Positions 6,501-13,918 of a DNA stretch of 18,466 nucleotides are shown here, piece by piece. Each line of letters starts with the position of its first letter. Within the stretch, counting starts at the first letter, position 1. The notes below the pieces were generated by a model. That model had not been told where the DNA came from. It made no database searches and saw only the letters and a list, made by a program, of their open reading frames with translations. The stretch lies in the NCBI GenBank assembly GCA_013331215.1, contig DUGU01000011.1, forward strand, positions 218-18,683. Direction: 5' to 3'. The position numbers and the translations under genes were made by a program. This DNA comes from Methanoregulaceae archaeon. Its GTDB lineage: Archaea; Halobacteriota; Methanomicrobia; Methanomicrobiales; Methanospirillaceae.

Positions 6501-8534
6501 TTATGCCTCGGGTCGCCGGTAGATCTGAACGCCACCCTGGTCGTACAGCAGCTCAAGGTCAGTTGTTGGGAGAGAGACGTGATAAGCGTCGCGTTCGAGA
6601 TCTCCGACGTAGAGCAGGTCGGCTCCGTACTTCCCCATTACCGCCAAGGTCCGGGTGGGATCCTCGTACGCGGTGCGGAGATCCGCCGTTCGTTCCGTGA
6701 CGGGACCGTAATCGTTCCGCCACATGTACTCGTGGAAGGTCCAGCCGATGATTGCCTGCATGCCGGTGAACGACGAGACCCTGGCTGCGTAGGAGTAGTC
6801 GTCTCCCTTGCCTTCGACGATCACATGGTGACCGGGGATCCCCTGCAGGAACCGGATCGCCGCGGCATCGCCGGGATGTTCGCGATCGAGGAACGCCGAC
6901 CCGTCGAGGGTATAGGTCGAGTGAGTGAAATTTCCGGCCGCGAGGAACGGGGCGGTGAGGAGGAGGGCGAGAACCGCGATGACGATCCCGACGCGAGCCG
7001 CTTTCGGAGCCCGGGCCACAATCTCAGTGATCGCCGGCCGGTTGAGGAAGCGACCTGCCATCACGAAGGTCCCGATCCCGAGCAGGAGCCACACCGCGAT
7101 GTAGAACTTGAAGACGGTGTTCATCCGGAAGTACTGGTCCCCCATGTTGTCCTTGAGGTAGACGAGCTCGCAGAAGATCGCGATCCCGAGGCCGAGCGCC
7201 ACGAGCAGGTCTTCGGGGCGGCCCCTCCCGTCGCGGGCGGCCAGCCGGGCGACGAGGCAGGCGAGCGGTATGGCCGCGAACGCGGCGGCAGCGTACCCGC
7301 CCAGCAGGAACGGCAGGGCAATGGCTGCCAGGTACGGCCGCCGCCGGAGCTCCGGGATGCAGGCCAGGTACGCGATCGCGAGGAAGAAACCGTGCACGAG
7401 AAGGAACTGAACCGGATCCGAGGGCGCAGTGACGAGGCCGATTCCCTTGATACCCGAGCTCGCGAAAGAGAGGTAGTACGGCGCGTACAGCGCGATCGCG
7501 AGAACGGGGCCGGCGATCAACAGATGGAGCGGCGTGATTCGTCCGCCGTCGGCGTCATGCCGGTGGCGGAGCCAGATGAGAGCTGCGACCAGAAGCGTGA
7601 TCGGGCCGTACAGCAGGACATCCCAGGAGTTGATCCCTGGCATGGCCCCGAGCGAGAGCGCGACAAGTCCGACCAGCGCGAGGCGAGCCCGGTCCGAGAG
7701 CTGCGACCAGCGACTGAGGGAAAATACCAGGAGCGCGATCAGGAACGTCTGGTTGAAGATCCCGATCACGTGGGCATGGAGATCGCCCCACGTGAACGAG
7801 AAAAGGGGGTACTCGTTGATCGTATCCGTGATGACGCGCGTACTGTCCCAAGCGACCTTCGAGAGCGAGTTCCCCTGAAGCGCGAGCACGACTGAAGCCG
7901 GGTTCGGCAGGATGAGCGGCAGAACCGGCAGCCAGCGGAACCGATCGAGCAGGAGATGGCCGACCATGTAGCAGTTCACGCCGGCCAGCGCGATCACGGT
8001 CGGAAGACCGAGGTTGAAGACGAGGCGAGGCGGGACGCCGGTCGAGAGGCCGAGCACGCCCATGATCCAGGATCCGTAGTAGTAGTAGGTGTTCAGGTGG
8101 CCGCCGGCGAACCAGGGGTCCCACGGCGGCACGACCGGCGTTCGCATGATCGAGGCGACGAACCCGACGTCCATGAACTTCTCGGCGAACGAGGCCGCCG
8201 GGTTGATGTACCGGCATTCGAGCATGAAGATAAAGAGGACGAGAAAGACCGCGTCCCAGCGCCAGTGCTCGATGAGGACGGCACGTGTATAGGCCCGACG
8301 ATAGGCGAACCAGCCGAGCAGGATGAGGAACGGGACAAGGGCGAGCTGGACGGGAAGACCGATCGTCCCGAGGTACCACGCGATGAGCGAGAGGCCGAGC
8401 ACCGAGGCCGAGAAGGAGACGGGGTAGGCGTACCGTCCGAAGAGCGGAGCGAGGGCAGGCCAGAGCGCGAGTTGCACGAGCTTGAGCACGGCGAGCCAGG
8501 CAAGCACTGCCAGAACCTGCGATTCAATCGCCAA
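6501..8534 (-). CDS. DUF2298 (YYY) polytopic membrane protein, canonical copy
   Basis: The 677-residue product is a paralogue of the next gene. Conserved family motifs are intact: AEKFMDVGFVASIMR (117-131), DPWFAGG (139-145), YYYYGSW (150-156), EYPLFSFTWGDLHAHV (241-256), GINSWD, YFRMNTVFKFY and near the end SSFTGMQAIIG with HEYMWR. About 12-14 membrane helices are expected. I chose the TTG at 8534. It aligns with the paralogue's N-terminus (IESQVLAVLAWLAVLKL against GDQVLYVASWLAILKL), follows a GGGAGAGAAG ribosome binding site and overlaps the upstream stop by 11 bases. A longer frame from 8582 would add residues without family support. A GT-C-like sugar-transfer role is suggested by context and topology; no biochemical role is known to me. 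Confidence 0.87.
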   Translation of the reverse strand: MAIESQVLAVLAWLAVLKLVQLALWPALAPLFGRYAYPVSFSASVLGLSLIAWYLGTIGLPVQLALVPFLILLGWFAYRRAYTRAVLIEHWRWDAVFLVLFIFMLECRYINPAASFAEKFMDVGFVASIMRTPVVPPWDPWFAGGHLNTYYYYGSWIMGVLGLSTGVPPRLVFNLGLPTVIALAGVNCYMVGHLLLDRFRWLPVLPLILPNPASVVLALQGNSLSKVAWDSTRVITDTINEYPLFSFTWGDLHAHVIGIFNQTFLIALLVFSLSRWSQLSDRARLALVGLVALSLGAMPGINSWDVLLYGPITLLVAALIWLRHRHDADGGRITPLHLLIAGPVLAIALYAPYYLSFASSGIKGIGLVTAPSDPVQFLLVHGFFLAIAYLACIPELRRRPYLAAIALPFLLGGYAAAAFAAIPLACLVARLAARDGRGRPEDLLVALGLGIAIFCELVYLKDNMGDQYFRMNTVFKFYIAVWLLLGIGTFVMAGRFLNRPAITEIVARAPKAARVGIVIAVLALLLTAPFLAAGNFTHSTYTLDGSAFLDREHPGDAAAIRFLQGIPGHHVIVEGKGDDYSYAARVSSFTGMQAIIGWTFHEYMWRNDYGPVTERTADLRTAYEDPTRTLAVMGKYGADLLYVGDLERDAYHVSLPTTDLELLYDQGGVQIYRRPEA

Positions 8535-9495
8535 GCTTCTCTCCCTCGACCACCTTGCGGGTGAAGACCCGCTTGAGCACATCGAACATCCAGTCCCCGA
8601 AAACGTAGACCGAGACCACGCCGCCGATGACCGTGACCATGTTCTTGATCAGATGATCGATAAACGCGATCAACGTTGCAGCCACGTGGGGTATCCCGCC
8701 GCGCTGCAGGATGGCCGCGACCGTGAACTCGTAGGTACCCAGCCCGCCGGGTGTGATCGGAACGGCCTTGACCAGGTTGCCGATCACGATCGCCAGGGCC
8801 ACGCTCGGGATGTCGAGCGGTGCCCGGAACATCAGGACCACGAAGATGCAGACCGCGATGTCCACGAGCCAGATCACGATCGAGACCCCGCCGAGCAGGA
8901 CCATCGAGCGGAGCGAGAGCGAGACCGTCCGGATCTCGTCGAGCATCTGCAGGATGATACTCGCCACCCGGTTCTTAGTCCTGATGCGTCCGGCGAGCAG
9001 AAGCACGACAAAAAAGATCGCACCCCCGATCAGCGGGACCACGATCAGGGCGTAGTACTCGGTGGGAAAGTTCAGGAAGAAGGGCATGGAGATCAGCCCC
9101 AGCAGTGCCACGGTCACGATGTCGAAGATCCGCTCGACCGCGATCGACGAGATCCCCTGCGAGTAGGTCGTCTCGAACTGGTGCTTGAGGAGGAAGACCC
9201 GGACGATGTCGCCGAGGCGGGCGGGGATCACCAGGTTCGCGGTCTGCGAGACGAAGATGCAGGCCATTGCAAACCCGAGCGTCGGACGGATGTCGAGCCC
9301 GTTCAGGATTAACTTGTACCGCCAGCCGCGCAGCGCCCAAGCCACGACGCAGACCGCGACAGCCGCCACGAAGTAGGCCGGAATGGCGGTCTCGAGCGCC
9401 GCGAGGAGGTCCGACCAGATCGGTACGAGCATGTACGCGATGATCGCGACCGCGACCACGGTCGGGATCACCAGCGCGCTAATCCTTCGCCACAT
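8524..9495 (-). CDS. Lysylphosphatidylglycerol synthase TM region / UPF0104 flippase-like membrane protein
   Basis: The 323-residue product has about eight membrane helices and belongs to the family of the MprF flippase domain and archaeal AglD-type proteins. Typical motifs are visible: NLVIPARLGDIVRVFLLK (88-104), SSIAVERIFDIV (116-127) and NLVKAVPITPGGLGTYE (240-256). Members move or act on amphipathic lipids, and some archaeal ones have been linked to protein glycosylation. The start is the ATG at 9495, inside the end of the GT2 gene (17-bp overlap). The longer frame from 9855 reads antisense-like GC-rich sequence through that gene and was rejected. The overlap on both sides implies tight translational coupling. 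A role in moving a lipid-linked sugar across the membrane is inference. Confidence 0.9.
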   Translation of the reverse strand: MWRRISALVIPTVVAVAIIAYMLVPIWSDLLAALETAIPAYFVAAVAVCVVAWALRGWRYKLILNGLDIRPTLGFAMACIFVSQTANLVIPARLGDIVRVFLLKHQFETTYSQGISSIAVERIFDIVTVALLGLISMPFFLNFPTEYYALIVVPLIGGAIFFVVLLLAGRIRTKNRVASIILQMLDEIRTVSLSLRSMVLLGGVSIVIWLVDIAVCIFVVLMFRAPLDIPSVALAIVIGNLVKAVPITPGGLGTYEFTVAAILQRGGIPHVAATLIAFIDHLIKNMVTVIGGVVSVYVFGDWMFDVLKRVFTRKVVEGEKLGD

Positions 9496-10195
9496 GCAGC
9501 TGCCACCAGAGACGGAAGACTGCGCTCCCCATCTCGAAAACATCCTTCGAGCGGACCGTGGTGCCCGGCCCTTCCGTCCATCTGACAGGCAGTTCGACGA
9601 CCGGATACCCGGCATGCTGTCCCCGCACAAGCACCTCCGTGTCCCAGAACCAGTGGGGAGCCCGGACCCGGTCGAGGATCGGCAGCAGGCGCGCCCGATC
9701 GAACGCCTTGAATCCGCACTGGTGGTCGTACAACCGGGAGCCGAGTACGCCCCGAACAAGCATGTTGTACCCGCGGCTCGCAAACTCGCGCCCACCCGAG
9801 CGGACGATCTCCGACGCGGGCAGGAGGCGCGAGCCGGTGGCGATCGCAGCTCCATCGCGGATCGCGGAGACTAGGGGCTTCAGGTGGCGCATATCGGTCG
9901 CGAGGTCGACGTCGTAGTAACAGACAATTGCCGCATCGGACGCGCGGAAAGCCCGGTTCAACGCCCGTCCCCGTCCGAGCCGTTCGTCCGAATGGAAGAG
10001 GCGGACGCGCGGGTCGCGGGCGCCCCAGTCGCGGACGAACTCGGCCGAACCGTCAGTCGAGCCGTCCTCGGCGATCACGAGTTCGAACCGGTCCGCGCAG
10101 GTCTCGAGAACCTCGAGCGAGACCGGGATCGCCCGTTCGAGTGCTGCACGGTCGTTGTAGACCGGGAGCACAGCGGTCAGTTCGGTCTCACCCAT
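9479..10195 (-). CDS. GT2 glycosyltransferase, dolichyl-phosphate sugar synthase type
   Basis: This is a 238-residue soluble GT-A enzyme. AVLPVYND (8-15) and AEDGSTDGS (42-50) form the nucleotide-binding start, and YYDVD (93-97) is the metal-binding DxD. The block ASRGYNMLVRGVLG...DHQCGFKAF (139-165) and HWFWDTEVLV (181-190) are typical of Alg5/DPM1-like enzymes that charge polyprenyl phosphate with glucose or mannose. There is no C-terminal membrane helix, unlike some DPM family members. The ATG at 10195 overlaps the end of the FAD oxidoreductase gene by eight bases, and the extension to 10318 has no family similarity. It likely makes the lipid-linked sugar donor for the membrane proteins encoded downstream. 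Sugar and acceptor are unknown. Confidence 0.92.
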   Translation of the reverse strand: MGETELTAVLPVYNDRAALERAIPVSLEVLETCADRFELVIAEDGSTDGSAEFVRDWGARDPRVRLFHSDERLGRGRALNRAFRASDAAIVCYYDVDLATDMRHLKPLVSAIRDGAAIATGSRLLPASEIVRSGGREFASRGYNMLVRGVLGSRLYDHQCGFKAFDRARLLPILDRVRAPHWFWDTEVLVRGQHAGYPVVELPVRWTEGPGTTVRSKDVFEMGSAVFRLWWQLHVAKD

Positions 10196-11420
10196 GGCGA
10201 GCGGTGCTCCTCGCGGCGGCCGCGACCTCCTCCCCCGCGACGATCGATCCCTCCATGGACCGCTCGGGGTAATTCGGCCGTGAGAACATGCCGGCGATGA
10301 AGAGGCCGTCCTGGGCATACTCCGGGATCAGCCGCCGGTACCCGGTCTCGTAAACCGGGCCGGCGAACGGATCGACCTCGAGGTGATGCCAGCGGACCTC
10401 GTCCCGAGCCACGCCGAAGCGATCGCAGAAGTCCGAGAGCATGCGATTGCCGTGTCCGGCGGGGAGGTCGCCGGAGAAGTACGACGCAAGGTAGATCAGG
10501 TGCTCGCCGTACCGCTCGACCGGCACGAAGTTCGTGTGCGCGACCACGGCACCGTACGGGGCGTCGTCCTTCATGTTCAGCCAGTAGATGCCGTTCGTGA
10601 CCTCGCGGTCGAGCGCGAGGGTCATACAGGCCGCACCCTGATACGGGATCGGGGTCAGCGGAACCCCGGTCATGGCTCCCAGGAGCTGTGGCGGTATCGT
10701 CGAGATGACCGTGTCGAACCGTTCGCCACGGACACTCCACGAAGAGCCGTCGCGTTGCATGGCCTCGATCGGGGCCTCTGTCGCTACAGTACAGCCCTGT
10801 GCTTCGATCGCCGCGCGCAGCCCCTCGACTAGGGAAGCATAGCCGCGGCGCAGGTACCCGAGTTTCTCTCCCCCGGATGATCGGTTCGAGCGGATCGCGA
10901 TCCGCGAGAGGAGCCATGCGGCCGAGACCCGGTCCTGCATCGGCCCGAACTTGGACCGGAGCAGGGGTTCGAAGAACGAGGTGTAGACCGAACGACCCTG
11001 GTGATCGAGGATGAACGACTGCGCGGTCACGTCGTCGAGGGCGGTCCGGTCGAGTTTTGCCGCCCGAAGCATCAGCCAGCCGAGGCGGGCTTTGTCGAGC
11101 ACGGACATATGGGGATAGGCGACAATCTCGGGGAGGGTCGAGAGAGGATAGGATCTGCCGTTCACGTGGTACCCGGTTGTCCCCGTGAGCCACTCGAGTT
11201 CGTCCCGGAGATCGAGGCGGTCGAGAAGGGCGAAGAGATGGGCGTCGCCCTCGAAGCAGTGATGGTAGAAGGCTTCGATGGTGTAGGTGCCGCGGTCGAT
11301 CGAGGAGAGGCACCCGCCGAGCACGGGCCTGCGTTCGTACAGCACGACCTCGTGATCGGCGGAGAGAGAAAGGGCCGCTACGAGCCCCGTGAGGCCTCCT
11401 CCGACGATGCAGCACTTCAT
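10188..11420 (-). CDS. FAD-dependent oxidoreductase (protoporphyrinogen oxidase / amine oxidase fold)
   Basis: The 410-residue flavoprotein starts with the dinucleotide-binding fold MKCCIVGGGLTGLVAALSLS, with the acidic residue in YER at 28-30 and the LGGCLSS loop at 34-40. The C-terminal FAD motif is DGLFIAGMFSRPN followed by SMEGSIVAGEEVA. It resembles COG1232-type enzymes and UDP-galactopyranose mutase or phytoene desaturase relatives. In this family the name does not tell the substrate. A real heme role is unlikely given the neighbours; oxidation, reduction or isomerisation of a sugar or an isoprenoid lipid is more plausible. The ATG at 11420 begins exactly at the nucleotide-binding motif; the extension to 11510 is rejected. 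It is the first gene of the five-gene unit. Confidence 0.85.
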   Translation of the reverse strand: MKCCIVGGGLTGLVAALSLSADHEVVLYERRPVLGGCLSSIDRGTYTIEAFYHHCFEGDAHLFALLDRLDLRDELEWLTGTTGYHVNGRSYPLSTLPEIVAYPHMSVLDKARLGWLMLRAAKLDRTALDDVTAQSFILDHQGRSVYTSFFEPLLRSKFGPMQDRVSAAWLLSRIAIRSNRSSGGEKLGYLRRGYASLVEGLRAAIEAQGCTVATEAPIEAMQRDGSSWSVRGERFDTVISTIPPQLLGAMTGVPLTPIPYQGAACMTLALDREVTNGIYWLNMKDDAPYGAVVAHTNFVPVERYGEHLIYLASYFSGDLPAGHGNRMLSDFCDRFGVARDEVRWHHLEVDPFAGPVYETGYRRLIPEYAQDGLFIAGMFSRPNYPERSMEGSIVAGEEVAAAARSTARHG

Positions 11421-11536
11421 GACGTGATAGAAGGTATAATGCAAAAGGGATAAGAACGTTTGTGAGGGCAAATAAAACCTCATAAAGGTGCGCTGCTCAT
11501 AGTACGTCACATGGATCCGTCGGAGGGAGTCAGGGG
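11421..11536. promoter_or_regulatory. Divergent promoter region between the glycan operon and CetZ
   Basis: This 116-bp stretch is notably AT-rich for the window. For the plus strand, AAATAAAAC near 11470-11478 could be a TATA box, giving a start around 11500 and a leader of about 35 bases. For the minus strand, TTTTATTTGC at 11477-11468 or TGCATTATACC around 11441-11432 are candidates; the second would make a leaderless message. The AT core is shared by both directions, so the two operons could be regulated together. Confidence 0.45.
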
Positions 11537-11540
11537 ATGA
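11511..11540 (+). other. Nine-codon upstream ORF before CetZ
   Basis: An ATG at 11511 opens a short frame encoding MDPSEGVRG and stops with TGA at 11538-11540, overlapping the CetZ start codon (ATGA). It has no clear ribosome binding site of its own. If translated it would couple to CetZ translation; it may be chance. Confidence 0.2.
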
Positions 11541-12724
11541 GGGTCTTCTTCATCGGTTTCGGCCAGGCCGGAGGAAAGGTCGTCGACATGTTCATGGAGC
11601 AGGACAAGACGAACCTGTTCCGAGCGATCGCCGTGAACACGGCCAGAACGGACCTGCTCGGCCTCAAGCAGATCCCGATGAAGGACCGCGTACTGATCGG
11701 CCAGACGGTGGTCAAGGGCCACGGCGTCGGTACCGAGAACGCGCTCGGCGCAAAGATCACGCGCGACGAGATCGATCCGATCGTGACCGCGATCGAGTCC
11801 ATCGGGACCCACGACATCGACGCATTCGTGATCGTCGCAGGCCTCGGCGGAGGCACCGGTTCAGGGGGAACGCCCGTCCTTGCGCAGGCCCTCAAGAACC
11901 TGTATCAGGAACCGGTCTACACCATCGGGATCATCCCCTCTCCCGACGAAGGCCGGCTCTATTCCTACAACGCCGCGCGCTCGCTCACGACGCTCGTCAA
12001 CATCGCCGACAACACGTTCATCTTCGACAACGCGGCGTGGCGAAAGGAGGGCGAGTCGATCAAGACCGCGTACGACCGGATCAACGATGAGATCGTCCGC
12101 CGCTTCGGGGTTCTCTTCCGGGCCGGCGAGGTCGGGCAGGGAGGAGTCGGCGAGATGGTCGTCGACTCGTCCGAGATCATCAACACGCTCCGCGGTGGGG
12201 GGATCACGACCGTCGGGTTCGCCAAGACCGAGGCGATCAGTCCGCGGCTCAAGCAGAAGCAGGGGCCGTTGAGCGGCCTCCTTCGCGGCTTCCGCCCGAA
12301 GGAGCCCGCCGGACAGCAGCTCCTCGGCGACGACCGCTCGGCCAAGATCGTCTCGCTCGTCCGGTCGGCCGTGCTCGGCCGGCTCACGCTTCCCTGCAAC
12401 TACCGTTCCGCGAACCGCGCCCTGATCCTGCTGGTAGGACCGCCGGAGGAGATGGATCGGAAAGGCGTCGAGAAGGCCCGGGCCTGGATCGAGGAGCAGC
12501 TCGATGCCGAGGAGATCCGGTCCGGCGACTACCCGATCCGGTCGAACTACATCGCCGCGGTGGTGGTGCTCGCCTCGGTCGGCGACGCCCCGCGTATCCG
12601 AGACCTGCTCGAGATGGCGAAGGAAACGAAAGAGGAGCTCGCCAGGCAGAAGACCGACGGACGGACCATGTTCGAAGACGGCATCGAACCTCTGTTCGAG
12701 AAAGAGACGGAGAAAACACCATGA
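11537..12724 (+). CDS. cetZ: CetZ-family tubulin-like GTPase
   Basis: The 395-residue product is a tubulin/FtsZ superfamily GTPase of the archaeal CetZ type, which controls cell shape and motility in haloarchaea. FFIGFGQAGGKVVD (4-17) is the first nucleotide-binding loop, AVNTARTDL (32-40) is typical of CetZ, and VAGLGGGTGSGGTPVLA (100-116) contains the tubulin signature GGGTGSG at 104-110. MVVDSSEIINTLRGGGI (207-223) fits the catalytic T7 loop region with Asp210. The C-terminal domain (about 260-360) keeps the second domain of the fold, and a charged tail follows. The ATG at 11537 has AGGGG close by and GGAGGGAG further up. Its stop overlaps the ATG of the next gene, so the two are translated together. 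Confidence 0.92.
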   Translation: MRVFFIGFGQAGGKVVDMFMEQDKTNLFRAIAVNTARTDLLGLKQIPMKDRVLIGQTVVKGHGVGTENALGAKITRDEIDPIVTAIESIGTHDIDAFVIVAGLGGGTGSGGTPVLAQALKNLYQEPVYTIGIIPSPDEGRLYSYNAARSLTTLVNIADNTFIFDNAAWRKEGESIKTAYDRINDEIVRRFGVLFRAGEVGQGGVGEMVVDSSEIINTLRGGGITTVGFAKTEAISPRLKQKQGPLSGLLRGFRPKEPAGQQLLGDDRSAKIVSLVRSAVLGRLTLPCNYRSANRALILLVGPPEEMDRKGVEKARAWIEEQLDAEEIRSGDYPIRSNYIAAVVVLASVGDAPRIRDLLEMAKETKEELARQKTDGRTMFEDGIEPLFEKETEKTP

Positions 12725-13854
12725 ACACGTTCATTCGCATCGCAATCGTCCTGGTGCTCGCCTGCGGCCTCGTGGCCGCCGGGAGCGCCTTCAAGGTAGA
12801 GACCGCAGAGGTGTCCCCCGACGGAGACCTCCAGGCCGGCGTTCCGGTCACGGTCAGTGCAGTCGTCGACTTCCCCGCGACATCCGGAACCACCTTTCCG
12901 AACAGCGACATCTTCTCGCTCTACTCCGAGCTCGACAACCCGCGGTGGCAGTGGGCCGTCGTGATCGGCGGCAACGAGAACCCGAAACCCGAGGGGTTCG
13001 GCAAGTTCTTCAAGATCAGCGGCTTCGAGCTCGAGTACCCGAAAGAGAACTCGGTCAAGCTCCGGGTCACGCTCGACGGCACGGTCCCCAACGTCAGTAC
13101 GACCCAGAACATCACCGTATGCCGATTCCAGCAGCTCGACTCGTCGAGCAAGATTCGTGACGACGAAGAGTATACCATCGTCCGGAAGATCGTGAACCCC
13201 GCGGATGTCACCCGCAGTCTCGACCAGGCCCGGTCTTCGCTCGGACAGCTCCGCACAACGATCGATCAGCGGACCGCGCAGGGCGCGAACACGACCGAGG
13301 CCGAGAGGAAGTACGCCGAGGCCGACCAGCTTCTGAAGAGCGCGGAGTCGGGCAACATCTCGGTCAGGAGCAGCACGATCCAGAAGGCAATCACCCTGAT
13401 CGACGAGTCCACAAAGAGCCTCGACCAGGCCAGCGCGCAGGCGGTGATCGACAGGGCCGCGTCACAGATCAAGAACGTCGACGAGATGCTCACCTTCTTC
13501 AAAGCGAACAAGGAGCTCGCCAGCGATCCGCGCGTCGCTGCGATCACGGTCAAGCGCGAGACTGCAGACCAGTTGCTGACGAGCGCGCGCGACAGCCAGG
13601 AGGCGGGTAACATCAACCAGGCCCGTATTCGGGCGAACGAGTCCGCAACCAAGGCGCTTGAGGCCTACAACGACTCGGTCGATCTCCGGACCCAGTACGC
13701 TGGCGCATCGAACACGTCCGCGAACTCGTCGGCGGCTGCAAACGCCGGCGGAGGGGGAATCATGCCGTACGTCATCGTGATCGCCGTTATCGCCGTGATC
13801 GCGATCGGTGTCGTCATCTTCCAGCGGCGCTCCCGCTGGGACGAGCTCGGATGA
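12721..13854 (+). CDS. Secreted, membrane-anchored helical surface protein coupled to CetZ
   Basis: I do not recognise a named family. The 377-residue product has a signal peptide (residues 1-23), a beta-rich outer domain (about 25-160) and a long, Ala/Gln/Ser-rich helical region (about 162-325) with coiled-coil character. A low-complexity Asn/Ser/Ala/Gly linker (330-346), one membrane helix (348-367) and the short basic tail RRSRWDELG complete it. At least eight NxS/T sequons suggest N-glycosylation. The topology places the bulk outside and nine residues inside. The ATG overlaps the CetZ stop (ATGA), so expression is coupled. It could link the cytoplasmic polymer to the envelope, directly or through the next membrane protein; this is inference. 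Confidence 0.85.
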   Translation: MNTFIRIAIVLVLACGLVAAGSAFKVETAEVSPDGDLQAGVPVTVSAVVDFPATSGTTFPNSDIFSLYSELDNPRWQWAVVIGGNENPKPEGFGKFFKISGFELEYPKENSVKLRVTLDGTVPNVSTTQNITVCRFQQLDSSSKIRDDEEYTIVRKIVNPADVTRSLDQARSSLGQLRTTIDQRTAQGANTTEAERKYAEADQLLKSAESGNISVRSSTIQKAITLIDESTKSLDQASAQAVIDRAASQIKNVDEMLTFFKANKELASDPRVAAITVKRETADQLLTSARDSQEAGNINQARIRANESATKALEAYNDSVDLRTQYAGASNTSANSSAAANAGGGGIMPYVIVIAVIAVIAIGVVIFQRRSRWDELG

Positions 13855-13870
13855 CCTGGCCCCACACGCA

Positions 13871-13880
13871 TTCTTTTTTA
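13871..13880 (+). promoter_or_regulatory. T-rich element between the CetZ pair and the next gene
   Basis: TTCTTTTTTA stands out in the 64-bp gap. It may be the oligo-T terminator of the CetZ unit, 17 bases after its last stop codon, or part of a TATA-like promoter 40 bases before the next ATG. I cannot decide between the two from the sequence. Confidence 0.35.
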
Positions 13881-13918
13881 CCTTGAGGTCGCCATTGGCA
13901 GATCGGCCGGAGTAAGGT

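Noticed and set aside
5733..7895. A 720-codon plus-strand open frame
   Set aside because: It is antisense to both DUF2298 genes, strongly biased to Asp, Glu, Arg and Gly, and has no recognisable domain. Long antisense frames are common in GC-rich DNA.
9496..9855. N-terminal extension of the flippase-like gene
   Set aside because: The extension runs through the GT2 gene in another frame and has Arg/Ser/Gly-rich sequence without similarity to the family.
10188..11420. Heme-pathway protoporphyrinogen oxidase
   Set aside because: The fold fits, but the neighbours are sugar and membrane genes and the family covers many substrates, so only a general oxidoreductase call is supported.
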